Origin: Ailanthus altissimus
Lineage: Eukaryota > Streptophyta > Magnoliopsida > Sapindales > Simaroubaceae
Reading direction: 5' to 3'
DNA: 64,000 nucleotides
Assembly: GCA_946807835.1 (NCBI GenBank)
Contig: OX327693.1
Coordinates: forward strand, 2,311,501-2,375,500
Shown here: positions 35,419 to 48,233 of the stretch, piece by piece
Numbering within the stretch: position 1 is the stretch's first letter
Layout of the letters: every line of letters begins with the position of its first letter
Program-made: the position numbers and the translations under genes
Notes under the pieces: model-generated
The model's input: only the letters and a program-made list of their open reading frames with translations
What the model was told of the DNA's origin: nothing
The model's database searches: none

Positions 35419-36480
35419 GAAACCGTTAATTGATAAGGATGTCGATAAATTTTTTTAAAACTAATGAGGTCAATATATCTCTTTCTTGAAACTTTAAGGG
35501 TCCAAAAATTATTTTTCTATAATAAATCTTGATTATCAAAAGAAGAAAAAATGACAATTTAACCCCTAAGGTTTAGTAAATGAACAATTTAGTTACCTTG
35601 TTTTTTAGAATACCCATTACGCACCTCTCCATTATTTTTCCATTAAGTTGGATAATAATTACTATAATTACTATAATACCATTGACTGCCATAGATAAAT
35701 AGTTGACATGCGTTGACCAATAATTGATCGGTGTTGATCAATTATTGATAGGCATCAAACCAATTCATTGTGGACACTGTCAAACTCAGAATTATGTAAT
35801 CTAAACAATAGTAATGTTATTTTTACTAACAAAATATCATAGGAGATTAAATTAGTATATATAAAAGTAATGGGCCTAGTATTTTTTTAATTAATTTTGG
35901 TATTTATCCGATGCTTTGTTGGTAAAAATAACATTACCATTGTATAAATCACAAAATTTAGAGTTCGATGGTGAACACAATAAATAGATTTGATGTCGGT
36001 CAACGATCGATCAATACCGATCAACAGTCAATCAACATTGGTCAGTGCCCGTCAAATTATGCCATGTGTTTTTTATGAGTAAAAAACTATATTGCCCTCA
36101 TTAACATCTAAATTAACAAAGAAGATGTAAATGGGTATTTTCAAAAATAAAATTACTAAATTATCTCTTTCACAATACTTTAGTGATTAAATTGTTCTTT
36201 CTCTAAAAAAAACTAAGCGGCTTATTCACCTAGTAATTGGTGAGTTAGTTCCTCATTAATTAGATAAATTGTATAATTCTCACTTTTTTTAAAAAAAACA
36301 ATTAAATATTAAAAGGATGTAAAAGATAAAAATAATTATGAAATATTACCACTAAATTTTTTCTTTTATAAATACATTTTTTTTTTGAGTTTTTTCATAT
36401 CATTTTTAACCTAAAAGTTCTTTAAAAAAATCAAGCAATTGTAAAATATTTTAAAAAGCGGTATATAAAAAAAAAACATA
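35419..36480. other. AT-rich intergenic DNA
   Basis: No gene seen. The stretch 35690-36050 repeats short motifs of the GTTGATCAATTATTGAT and TCGGTCAACGATCGATC kind on both strands, possibly an old degenerate inverted repeat. The upstream region of CYP81 copy 3 begins near 36500. Confidence 0.5.
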
Positions 36481-36660
36481 AAGTGATAATAATAGTTTTT
36501 TGGCAGCCAGGCCAAGATGCTTAGTAAGCAAGGCAAATTTGTCCAAACAGACAAATATATTCGTACCTCCAACATTTAATTAATATATATAACTATCACT
36601 TTGAGCCATAAGACAAAAGCAGTCATCTTTGAAAAATATGTAGGCAAATGTTTTCAAAAA

Positions 36661-36771
36661 ATTATATATATATATATATATATTGGCAAATCTACTTGGG
36701 CATCACTCAAACAACTCATTATATATATATATATATTGGCAAAATCTACTTGGGCATCACTCAAACCACTC
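36661..36771 (+). repeat. Tandem duplication in the upstream region of CYP81 copy 3
   Basis: Units 36661-36717 and 36718-36771 each consist of a TA repeat followed by TTGGCAAA and a TCTACTTGGGCATCACTC core. Copy 2 has the core once (near 24266). The start codon is 65 bp downstream. Confidence 0.8.
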
Positions 36772-36835
36772 CTGTATACAAGCTGCATATTCAAACAATA
36801 ATCAAATGCATTCAAGAACAAGCTGAGATTAGAAA

Positions 36836-39800
36836 ATGTATCATTTCCATGCTCCCATGGAGCAAATATGGCTGCTGCTCATCGTTTCTGCATCGTTACT
36901 TCTTCTTATTTCCAAGTTAATTATTTCTTTACATAAACGAACACGTCGTTATAAGAATCTCCCCCCAAGTCCACCTTCATTTCCGATAATCGGCCATCTC
37001 CATCTAATCAAAGAACCAATCCACAGAAGTTTGCAGGAGCTTTCACACAAGTACGGTCCAATACTGAAACTCTCATTCGGCAAAGTCAGGGTGCTGCTCG
37101 TATCCTCCCCGTCTGCCGTCGAAGAATGTCTCTCGAAGAACGACGTCGTCTTAGCCAATAGGCCTCGCCTTATCTCTGGCAAGTACCTGAACTACGACCA
37201 CACCACAATTGGGGCTGCCTCTTACGGCCCACATTGGCGCAACCTACGCCGGCTCACAACACTCGAGATCTTCTCAACAGTCCGCCTCAACATGTTTCTG
37301 GGTATTAGACAGGATGAGGTTAGATTGTTGCTTAAAAATCTTTATCATCAGTGTTCAAATGGAATCAAGGCGAGAGTGGAGATGAAGTCGAAGTTGTCCG
37401 AGTTGTCTTTCAACATCATCATGAGGATGGTTGCAGGGAAAAGATATTTTGGAGTGGATCAAGTTGATGATCCTGAGGAGGCGAAGCGATTTCGGGATAT
37501 TATAAGGGAGATTTTTGAAGTTAGCGGAGCATCAAATCCTGGAGATTTTTTGCCACTGCTTCGGTGGGTGGATTATAATGGTTATACGAAGAGAATGATA
37601 ATGCTGCAGAGAAAGGTTGATGGGTTCATGCAGGTTTGATTGACGAGCATCGGAACAAAATGAACTCTCTTGGTGAAGAGAAAGACCAACCAAGACTGTC
37701 ACGCTCCAGACTTAAAAGATTCGACACACGACATCACTTATTTAATATATGTGCACTCATAAATAATATTACATAAAATTTTAATCTTTAATTCAACATA
37801 AGAATCCTTAACAAGTTGTTAATAAGTTCAACACTAAAAATCAACACATAACCTAACATCAACACATAACCTAACATAAAAACATAAACTTCTATTAACA
37901 ATATTTTAACATTCATTTCAATTTCTTTTAGAATTATAACAATTGAATTATGACTAGAACAATTAGTAAATCGGAGATATGCAAAGTTTTTTCAGAGATT
38001 AACACTCTATTACATCACCAGTAGCAACTTTGTTACCGGAAGCCCAGAATATATTCATTGTAAATTCTTACTTAAAATTATCTAATAACCACACTTGATG
38101 AAATTTAAATCAAATCCAATCCACACACAATAAAATAATACATAAGTATTTGTTCAATAGGGACAAATAAAATATCATATCTCATGTGTCCCTAAATGAA
38201 ACACTCAGCAACTTAGCAACTTAGGGAACCCAAGGAATAGCAGAAGCCTTGCCAAATCCGTTAAGCACACATGTACCTTATTTACCTGAAATCACCATAA
38301 ACTATAATAAGTATAAAACTCAGTAAGCATACTAGTTTTTCATATATTAAATACAAATACATATATGTACACAATGCATGTGTATGATATGCTGTGATAA
38401 ATCAAAATCATAATCTTATCAAATCACATGTCATGTAAGCGCTTACACATTCTTTCAAAATATATAATAGGAATACCATTACTCAACTATTACTTAGTAG
38501 GACTTACATATCACATATCACATAATGAGCCAAATGTCACTAGTAGGTGACATACTGTATGAGAGGAATAGTACAAGTGAGGTCTTTAAATTACACATAT
38601 ATAACGCTTATGCCCGAAGGTAAAAGCCAAACCCTCACCCTGATCATCGGTGAGTCCTCTCACATGCACCAATACGCCACCACACGAATGTGATGACTCA
38701 CTCTTCCTTTAGGTACCAATAGGATCCTCTCTACATACGGAACACATAACATATACCAATCCCGAAGGAAAGGCTACACATAAAGGCTCCACAAATCACA
38801 TAAAATACCTACTAAGTTAACAGTGAGTTCAAGTACCCTCAAAACACAATATTTCTCATGGACATATTACACTTCAAAAGCTCTCTTTGTTAAACACATT
38901 TCGCTTTGAAAGCTCACTTTCAAAAACATATATATGTCATGTATGTTCATGCTCACATTCATAAATACATATCTTCACATTTTATATTAAAATATACTTT
39001 GACATAACATAAACATATTCCTAACCACATTTACAAAATCATACAAAACAATTACTATGTTTATTGTGATTTCAGTAAAAAATGTCTAGTATACTTATCT
39101 CTTAATACTTTCAGCTACAAGGCTTAAATTTCTTTAACCCATCAATGGAGATTAATCATTTCATAAGCCTCACAATTCACACAAAATACTTTAAATAACT
39201 TACAAAATTATACACAATGCATTTATCACATCAAATTGGTCTAAATACTTAATTTCTCAAAACTTGTCATTCCGACCATTTACACTTAATAAAAATTTCT
39301 AATACATCAAATGATGTCCAATTACTCCAAAATTAGAACATACCATTATTGACTCATATATCCTTATTATATATGAATATTATATCAAAATTCCTACACA
39401 ATCTATTCCATACACACCATCGAATCCAAACTACTAACCTGACGTGATCAAGATCAAGATTCTTACTGAACAATATTCAATCTTCCAATTTTATAAAATC
39501 ATATACTAACTCAAAAATTATAAAACTATCACATAATTACTCTTAACACACATCTCAATCCATGATAAATATTTCACTTCCAAATCACTGCCAAAAGTAT
39601 TTTAAAACTATTTTATTCCATAACTTTAAAAATATGTTAATCAAATACTGCAATGAGCTGATACACTTTAAAAACTCATAACACTTCAACCACATTGATC
39701 TAAATTCTCAATTATAAATATATTATATTAGACATATAAACTTATCATATTCCATAAATTCATAATTTTTAAAGATCATTCAGTAGGTCAAAAATTATTT

Positions 39801-41655
39801 GTCACTGTATCATACTGTTCACATAGGAAATTTTTAGAATTTTAGGGTCATTTTGATAAATTCACTACAAATTCAATTTTTAAAATTTTCAATCGATTCA
39901 AAGTCTCAGATGATTTTAAACATGTCTAATTTTATATACTCAAAATTCAAAATCAGAATCAAATCACAACAATTTATAAAATTACTGGATCAAGAGACTA
40001 TCAAGTAGAAATTTTACAATTCATCATGATTTATCAAGCTATCTTATAGATCATCATCAATTCTCACAATATCTTACGAAATATACATCAAATCCTCAAT
40101 TATATATATTTTCAGAAATCAAAACTTAAAGGAATTAACACCAATAAATTGAGAAATAATTGTGATATACCTCTTAAGATCCAAAATTCTAATTTCTTCT
40201 TCTTTTTCTTTTTCTTTTTCTTCTTCTATTTCTCTCTTCTCTCTCTCTAAAGGGATAGCTCAACCCAAAAATGAGTAAATTAGGGTTTTAAAAGTGCATT
40301 TTTATACTAAGAGGTAAATTTTTAGTATTTATGAATTTATCCTCAAAACTTTCAAAGTATTACAATTTGATTCCTAAAATAAATCTAAAATCTTGCAAAT
40401 AAACCCAATATTAATAGTATGTCCTTAACGTAAACAAACACTACTAATAACAATATATAAATCAAGTATCAATCACATACAAATAAAATATATATATTTA
40501 TATATATATATAAATATATATATTCTTACCAGTTGTAGATACTGATTACTATAAAGACGATGATCGATTCTATGTTGTCTCTACAAGAATCTAAACTTGA
40601 ATACTACTCTGATCAAATCATCAAAGGCATCATACTGGTATGTTTATGCATGATCAATATATCTTCTCAACTCCGTTTCATATAAAATTACAACTAAGGT
40701 TTGTTTGGTATTATATTTACTTGTATTTAACTCTCGGAACTGCTAAATCTTCGAGAAACACTTTTAATTTTGTTTTTAAAATCATAAGAACTTGTTACTT
40801 GACTTGGGTTTGTTTGGTAATATTTTGCCTTTATTTAACTCTTGAAATAAGTAAATTATTTGGTAAATACTTATAGCATTGTTCTTAAAAATTGGTTCCG
40901 ACTTCAAAACGAAAATAAAACCCAAAGCTTTCAAATGTAAATTATACTGTGATGAGTTATTAATCTATCATGATCTTGGTAAATATGTAATTACTTTCTC
41001 ACTCCTATATGTAAATCATTAGCTGTTGATGCTCATCCAGACATTGCTAGCGACGGGCACAGACACATCCTCAGTGACAATAGAGTGGGCTATGTCACTT
41101 CTCCTCAACCATCCTGTTGAGTTGAAGAAGGCCAAAGCTGAATTCGACAACTGCGTTGGCCATGGCCGTTTGGTGGACGAATCCGATCTCGCCAAGTTGC
41201 CTTGCATCCAAAACATTATCAACGAGACTCTCCGATTATTTCCCGCAGCACCGCTTTTGGTGCCACATGAATCTTCAAGTGATTGCACCATCGAGGGCTA
41301 TTATGTGCCACCTTCCACGATGTTATTGATCAATGCATGGGCCATTCATAGGGATCCTAAGAACTGGGATGATCCTCTGAGTTTCAAGCCAGAACGATTC
41401 GAGAAAATAGAAGGTGAGGGTTACAAGTTTGTGCCATTTGGGCTAGGAAGAAGAGCCTGCCCTGGGGCTGGCCTTGCGCATAGAGTAATGGGGTTGTCTT
41501 TGGCTGCATTAATTCAGTGCTTTGAGTGGGAGAGAGTTAGTAAAGAAGAAGTGGACTTGACCGAAGGAATGGGTATAATTATGCCTAAAGTCGAGTCATT
41601 AGAGGCTTTTTGCAAAGCACGCGAGCCCATGTTAAAAGTCCTTTCGGAGCTTTAG
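36836..41655 (+). pseudogene. CYP81-like cytochrome P450 (copy 3), disrupted
   Basis: Exon 1 begins at ATG 36836 and closely follows copy 2 through the membrane anchor, PPSPP hinge and C-helix. One G is missing at 37633, which shifts the frame and stops it at 37639. At 37697-40553 the LTR-like element E3 interrupts exon 1. Exon 1 resumes at 40559 and ends at 40637 (GT donor at 40638); exon 2 is 41041-41655 after an intron of 403 bp. Exon 2 itself is open and keeps ETLR, PERF and the haem loop. The gene cannot give a full enzyme. Its exon 2 is closest to copy 1. Confidence 0.92.
37697..40553 (-). mobile_element. LTR-like element E3 inside CYP81 copy 3
   Basis: 2857 bp beginning TGTCACGCTCC, with target copies AAGAC at 37692-37696 and 40554-40558; copy 2 has AAGAC once at the same place in exon 1. 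It is the same family as E1 in reverse. The right end (GATTACTATA) does not end in CA and carries about a dozen extra bases relative to E1. It has no coding domains. Confidence 0.85.
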
Positions 41656-41811
41656 TAGCACCGATGCTTAATCGATTTTCTGAATCTTCGGAATAAGTAA
41701 AAGTTTGTTGTTGTATTTGTTTTTCTTTATGAACAATTGAGACTTGGCATTTTATTATTGTCTTTTCTTGTAAGCTTAATAAAAGACATTTTTATATGAG
41801 TATTACATTAG

Positions 41812-42666
41812 TTATGTATGGTTTAAATTTATTAATTTTTTTACTTTATTTTTTTTATAGAAGATAAGATTAAAAGTAGTCATAAGCAAATTTAGTTTTA
41901 AATGGATTTAATCCATAACTAATTCAAAACCGAACTAAACAATTTTACATTATTTAGAAAGTGTAATATTACTTATTAAGCAATGTATAAAATATATTTA
42001 ATTTCAATAATCTCAAGAATCAAGGTGTTATAATTGTGATCATAAGGTGATATTTTCATCTTGTGGGTGAAATTAAAAAAAAATTCTCATTATTATATTT
42101 TTTAGAGGGTGTTATAGTTTTATTATTCAATCATTTGTTATTGTCTTATTTACATCGTTGTTATTTTATTTTTATTTTTTAAAAAAGCACCACCTAAATT
42201 TGTAAATTTACTTTTAGTTATCAAATTACTTTCGTAATAATATTGAGATTTTAATTTCAATAATATTATACATTTTTAATTTTGAATCTCAAATTAAGAT
42301 CTCAAACATTAAATGATGAATTAATTTAAAATTATTTGTTATATTATTTTAATTCAATAATTATTTAAAATAAAAAATTAAGATAATTCATTGTCCAATA
42401 AAACACTCAAAATTTAATACACGACGAATTTACGGACAAGTATTTTCCGTTTTCAAGGGATAATGTCAGTAGACACCCATAACATTTACTTAATATACAT
42501 TAATTGTATTCAAGTTCCATTATTAGTCAGAAACCCCCCACTTCACTTACATGCTAATTGTACAATTCTATCCTAACAACCCTTCTCTTTCTTCCTTCTT
42601 CCAAAACCACTTTTCATTTCATTTCACAGTTCATGAACCGGTCTTCATTCCCGCCGCCGTCTTGAA
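41812..42666. other. AT-rich intergenic DNA
   Basis: It contains the 3' flank of copy 3 (AATAAA at 41778-41783 just before) and then AT-rich DNA. The last 100 bp turn pyrimidine-rich, as in a 5' leader of the PPR gene. No other gene is seen. Confidence 0.55.
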
Positions 42667-45367
42667 ATGAGAAAGCCGATGGCCATTGTCATCATCATCA
42701 TCATCAGAAATGCCGCCGCCAGCAAAATCCCAGGTCAGTTTCTAATCAAAAAGCCCTTCTGCACTTCATCAACGGCTCCTCTTCCCCAACCCCTTACCCT
42801 AGAACCGGACCCACCTGATCTCCCCTCCCAGATCTTCACCATTCTCTCGACGCACCCTAAAACTTGGCAAAAACACCCCTCAATCTTGAAGCTAGTTCCA
42901 CTCATATCCCCATCTCACGTCTCCTCTCTCTTTAACAACCTCAATCTCAATCCCCAAATCGCCCTCGATTTCTCTTACTGGGTTTCGCAAAAACCTGGAT
43001 TTAAACACACCGTTGAATCTTACTCTGCTTTGTTAAATCTTTTAATTCCTTGTAATCTTACTAAAGCTAGTGAAAAAATCGTTTTATTGATGTTTAAATG
43101 TTGCAATAAAGTTGAGGATATACGTTTCGTGTTGGATATTTTGAAGAGAGTGAATGAGAGGAATTGTGAGTTCAAATTGAAACTTTGCGTTAAAGGTTAT
43201 AACACATTGTTAATGTCGATGTCGAAATTTTTATTGATTGATGAAATGAAGTGTGTTTATTCGGAAATGTTGGATAATATGATTGTTCCTCATATATACA
43301 CGTTCAATACGATGATTAATGGGTATTGTAAGGTAGGGAATGTTGTTCAGGCTGAATTGTTTGTGAGTGAGATTGTGCAGGCGGGGTTGAGTCCTGATAC
43401 ATTTACTTATACATCATTGATATTGGGACATTGTAGGAATAAGGATGTAGATAGTGCTTATAGGGTTTTTAAAATGATTCCGAAAAAGGGTTGTCGAAGA
43501 AATGAGGTTTCATACATGAATTTGATACATGGTCTTTGTGAGGCGAAACAGGTGGATGAGGCGATAGAGTTGTTTAGGAGAATGGGGGAGGATGATTGCA
43601 GGCCGAGTGTGAGGACTTACACAGTGATTATATGTGGTTTGTGTGGAGTAGGGAGGAAATTTGAGGCATTGGAGTTTTTTAAAGAGATGTTGGAGAGGGT
43701 GTGAGCCGAATGTGCATACTTACACAGTGTGTAATTGATTGTTTGTGCAAAGAGCATAAGGTTGATGAGGCAAGGAGGTTGTTCAACAAAATGTTGGAGA
43801 AAGGGTTGTGTCCAAACATGGTCACATATAATGCATTGATTGATGGATATTGTAAGGAGGGGTTGGTGGAGGCTACATTGGAGATTTTGGATTTGATGGA
43901 ATCAGATATTTGTAGTCCAAATGCTAGGACATATAATGAATTATTATGCGGGTTTTGCAAAAAGAAAGATTTGCATAAGGCAATGGCAGTACTTGATAAG
44001 TTGCTGGAGCAAAAGTTGTCACCAACCTCGATTACTTATAATACATTGATTCACGGACAGTGTAGGGTAGGTCATTTAGATAGTGCTTACAGGTTGCTTC
44101 ATTTGATGAGCAAAAGCGGTCTAGTTCCTGATCAGTTTACTTGTAGTGTTTTCATAGACATGCTATGTAAAATAGGGAATATAGAAGAAGCTCATAAGCT
44201 GTTTGATGCTCTCCAAGAGTAAGGCATAAAGCCAAGTGAAGTGATATATACTACTTTGATTGATGGATACTGCAAGGCTGGGAAAATAGATGATGCCAAT
44301 TCTTTGCTGGAGAGAATGCTTAGCAATGGCTGTTTGCTAAACTCATACACTTACAATGCTCTAATAGATGGGTTATGCAGAGAGAAAAAGGTGCAAGAAG
44401 CAATGATGCTGGTGGAAAAGATGGTAAAGATAAGAGTGAAACCCGCAGTTGATACATACACGATTCTCATTAAAGAAGTACTGAAAGCAGGAGAGTTTGA
44501 CCATGCTCACAGGCTTTTAGATCAAATGGTTTCCTCCGGACAAAAGCCTGATGTATATACTTATACTGCTTTTATCCAGGCATATTGCAGCATGGGGAAA
44601 TTGAATGAAGCGGAGGATTTGTTGGTTAAAATGAATGAAGAGGGAATTGTGCCAGATTCACTGACTTACACTTTACTAATTCATGCATATGCAAATATGG
44701 GAATGATATATTCCGCATTTGATGTTCTCAAACGCATGTTTGATGCTGGTTGCGAGCCTTCTCATTTTACGTATGCATTTTTAATCAACCATCAATCAAA
44801 AAGAAAATGGATGAAGGAAAATAGCAATGTGATTGGGCTTTTTTTAGTTTCAAATATCACATTTGTTGATGTTGCTGATGTGTGGAAAATGATGGATTTT
44901 GACGCTGCCGTGCAACTGTTTGAGACAATGCTTAGACATGGTTGTGCACCTAATGTTAACACCTATGGAAAACTCATTATAGGACTTTGCAAAGTGGGGC
45001 GCTTGTCGGTAGCCCAGGGTTGTTTGATCATATGAAAGAAAAAGGAATATCACCCAATGAAGATATTTATAATTCAGTTTTGAAATGTTGCTCTGAGTTG
45101 GGATTGTATGAAGAAGCAGTGAGACTAGTGGATGCTATGATCGAACATGGTGATTGGCCACATTTGGAGTCCTACAAGCTGCTCCTTTGTGGGTTATATG
45201 ATGAAGGGAAAAACAAGAAGGCTAAAGCAGTTTTTCATAACTTACTTCGTTGTGGGTATAATAGTGATGAAGTGGCTTGGACAATTCTTATTGAAGGTTC
45301 TTTTATTCGGTTTGTTGCTTCCACTTGTATTTTATTGTCTTTTCCCTCAAAAACTACTGCCACGTAA
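42667..45367 (+). pseudogene. P-class PPR protein gene with frameshifts (At5g65560-like)
   Basis: An intronless frame from ATG 42667 has an N-terminus of organelle-targeting type (Arg/Ser-rich, few acids), then many 35-residue PPR repeats of the TYNTLIHGQCRVG kind, which bind RNA base by base in mitochondria or plastids. It resembles Arabidopsis At5g65560 from memory of that protein. Lesions: a small deletion near 43698 and a 1-nt insertion near 43730 move the frame twice; TAA at 44220-44222 lies within a repeat; a missing G near 45015 shifts it again; and the end after about 45300 no longer looks like PPR. Two of the lesions sit in G runs, so assembly errors could explain part of them, but not the TAA or the lost end. 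Confidence 0.85.
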
Positions 45368-47319
45368 GTATATTTAGAGGGAGTGAGGGAGTAACAAATG
45401 TAATTCTCAGATGCTACTGGTGCTTACTGAAGTATTATCTTTCTGCACTTCTGTTCATAGTCTTAGCGAAGAGGAAAATGCATACTTGTGCTCATTATAT
45501 TAATACTGCAATTCGGATTTAAATAATTGTATTCAGAATCTTTCTTGGAGTTGTGAATGGATATGAAAATAAGTATGGGTATTGTATATAGCAGGTGACT
45601 GAAGTGAGTAGCTTTATACAACAATTACATAGAGGAATACTTGATCCAAGACAGCAATAGTGGAAACTTTGAAAATTGTTTTTCCTTGAGAAAGATGTAT
45701 TCAAGAGACTTTTACTGGAATATGTATGCAGGATAATAACAGTCTTTGTATTTGTTTTGTTATTTCTCCCTTACCTTTTTCTGATTAGTTTTGTTCACCG
45801 TGATAGGATGGAGTTTTGCTGACGCATTGACCATGGATTATGTTGATCTTCTCTCTGCATTATTTGAATAAGTTTTGTGAAGATCACCATAGATAAGAAG
45901 ATCCACTGTGCTGATTATTAACCCTAAGAAGATGAACAAGGTAAATACCTGGAAGGATGATATATGCATGGGCCGTAGCTGTTTTCTCCTACCCCTTTTC
46001 ATAAGAAATGCAATATGCATACATTTTGTTTCTTTCTTTATGCTAATATATTTTTATCTTTTGTTTGCTTAGATTAGATCCAAAAGTGTCAGACCAAATA
46101 TTTAATGCCTTACTTTATTAATAAAAGTAGGTAATTTCAATGATAGAAACATTTGATGCTTCAAAGTTCCTGCTGTCTTAATTAATCTACTGGAGATGGA
46201 ATCATGGACATCTTTCTGCTGCCTAGATTAGCTCCCAGTTTCTTGCTTGCCTTCTCCTGATGTTTGCCTACTGAAAAGCTTTGGCATTGCTTGCTAAAAT
46301 TTTCTAAATCTTGCCACTGCATAACAGGTCTACTTTTCCATACCCTGCTCCCCAAGGACCCAAGACAGGTATGAAGATAGCAGAATACAATTTCGGTTCA
46401 CAATTCATGGTCCAACTTAGAACTATTGAAAATGAAGTTAAATCCGGCTGAAACAACTGTAGCGGCTGAAACTTTTCTTCGGTGCGTTATCCAAGAACTC
46501 TATTAGTCGGGAATGCAATCCTAGAATATGATGCACAGGATTCCATAAACAGAGATATCAGAGAACACTGAAGTTAATTTTGAAGATCAAGTAAAACCAT
46601 TCGTTTTGGATTTACCGTGATTGAAGAAGCCAAGCGACATACATGGAACAGCTGTTTATAGTTGCTGCATATCACAAAATTCTCACGGGACATTATTCCT
46701 TGGAGACATACATGGAACAGCTGTTTATAGTTGCTGCATATCACAAAATTCTCACGGGACATTATTCCTTGGAGAATCGAGAGCTTTACAGTTTCAGATA
46801 TAGACCCAGCCTGTAAATAGTTTTTAGATTACAATACTCAATGGATAAAGCATTTTTGCCTTCAATTTTCCTTTTTCCTCTGGCAAAATTCTTTATTCCA
46901 ACATAGATAGGGTGGACCATTCTTTTATGAAAATTATGAGCTTCACAGGAAGCAAACAGTGCTGTCTCTTCAGATTTAGCAATGTTCATCCATTCAAATC
47001 AATGGATTTTGCGAACTCAACATAGTCGAATGATTAACTGGGTTGAAGAATTTCCAGTTTTCAACCGATGAAAACTCGACTGAAATCAAATTTCTCAGTT
47101 TCTTGTAATCAGAATCATAAAAACGTCACATGAATTTGAAATCTAATCCAAATGAACCAAAGATTTATAGTACATTGAAGCAGTCGAAATCTAGATTCAA
47201 ATGTCATCAAACAATCATCAATGAATCAGAATTAAAATTGAAGATTTAAATCCAATCAAATCATTAGTAAAACAAGTGCTTTAACAAAAAATATAAAAAA
47301 AAATAAAACAATATGTGAT
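45368..47319. other. Intergenic DNA
   Basis: No gene is seen. The section after the PPR frame is moderately AT-rich and may include remains of its 3' region. A 69-bp tandem duplication lies at 46636-46773. Confidence 0.55.
46636..46773 (+). repeat. Perfect 69-bp tandem duplication
   Basis: Units 46636-46704 and 46705-46773 read identically by eye, so the duplication is recent. Small open frames on both strands here arise from the repeat. Confidence 0.9.
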
Positions 47320-47392
47320 TGGAGATGCGGGGTATCGATCCCCGTACCTCTCGCATGCTAAGCGAGCGCTCTACCATCTGAGCTACATCCCC
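47320..47392 (-). tRNA. tRNA-Ala (anticodon AGC)
   Basis: The minus strand gives a 73-nt cloverleaf starting GGGGATG and pairing with CATCTCC before the discriminator A (47320). The D-arm is GCTCAGATGGTAGAGC, the anticodon stem CTCGC/GCGAG holds loop TTAGCAT (anticodon AGC, bases 47357-47359), and the T-arm contains GATCGATACCCCG-type pairing with the normal box B. No intron and no encoded CCA, as in plant nuclear genes. A T-rich run downstream on the minus strand (47292-47304) fits RNA polymerase III termination. Confidence 0.97.
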
Positions 47393-47669
47393 TGTTGGCT
47401 CTTTTTGTTTTTAATATATAAATGTAATCAATTTAAATCTTTATTTCCTTTCTGACCGTTGCCCACTTGGTTCTTCCTTCCCCCACGTGTCCCTATCCAA
47501 CGTTCGAATTTCGTCCAAAACCCTATTTGAAAACAAAAAAATATGACCGTTGGTTCATATCCTTCCATTTAAAATCCCCTTGACATCTCCACTTTTCCCC
47601 ATCAAATTCAATCGCTCAAAACCCTCCTCTATTTCTGCAAATTCTCAAGCTAATATCATCATCATCATC

Positions 47670-48233
47670 ATGGGCGTCTCATTCAACATCAATCCATCTT
47701 CTTCCTTCGCCGAAATCCACTCCCGCAAGCACAAACTCCTCCTCGTAAGCAACTACCTTCTCCTAGCCGCCGCCTCCAGCTTCATCTTCCTCACCCTCTC
47801 CCTCCGCCTCTTCCCCTCCCTCTGCGGCTTCTTCCTCATCCTCCTCCACGTCCTCACCATCTTCGTCGCTGTCACCGCCATCTCCGTCGCCACCTCCACA
47901 TTCTCCGGCAAATGGTATGCCGCCCATATGGTCACCAACGTCCTCACCGCCATCTTCCAAGGGTCGGTCTCCGTGCTCATCTTTGCCAGCACCGCTGACT
48001 TTCTGGGGTATTTGAAGTCATACGTTAGGGAGGAAGATGGGGTTGTGATACTGAAATTGGCTGGTGGGTTGTCTGTGCTGATCTTCTTCTTGGAGTGGGT
48101 GGTGTTGGCTCTCACATTCTTGTTGAGGTACCACGCTTTTGTTGAGGGGAATAATGGATCGACAGCCAGCGGTGTCGGAAGGTTTCAGGAGGATTTAAAG
48201 GGTTGGTCTAGGCCATTTCAAGTTTATGCTTGA
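47670..48233 (+). CDS. Small four-helix membrane protein, uncharacterised
   Basis: An intronless frame of 187 residues from ATG 47670 (good context, CATCATGG) to the TGA at 48231-48233. Four hydrophobic helices are visible at about residues 23-45, 48-72, 90-112 and 126-150, separated by short loops with a KWYAAH segment before helix 3. N- and C-termini are hydrophilic and short. The frame is open further upstream, but without a better start. Codon use is C-rich in the first half and AT-richer in the second. I do not recognise a named family, although plants have many such small membrane proteins; the position between a tRNA and an S-protein cluster gives no clue. Probably a real gene because of its consistent membrane pattern. 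Confidence 0.85.
   Translation: MGVSFNINPSSSFAEIHSRKHKLLLVSNYLLLAAASSFIFLTLSLRLFPSLCGFFLILLHVLTIFVAVTAISVATSTFSGKWYAAHMVTNVLTAIFQGSVSVLIFASTADFLGYLKSYVREEDGVVILKLAGGLSVLIFFLEWVVLALTFLLRYHAFVEGNNGSTASGVGRFQEDLKGWSRPFQVYA

Noticed and set aside
47753..48115. Minus-strand frame of 120 codons over the membrane-protein gene
   Set aside because: Antisense shadow of a C-rich coding region; the plus-strand frame has a clear membrane pattern and start.
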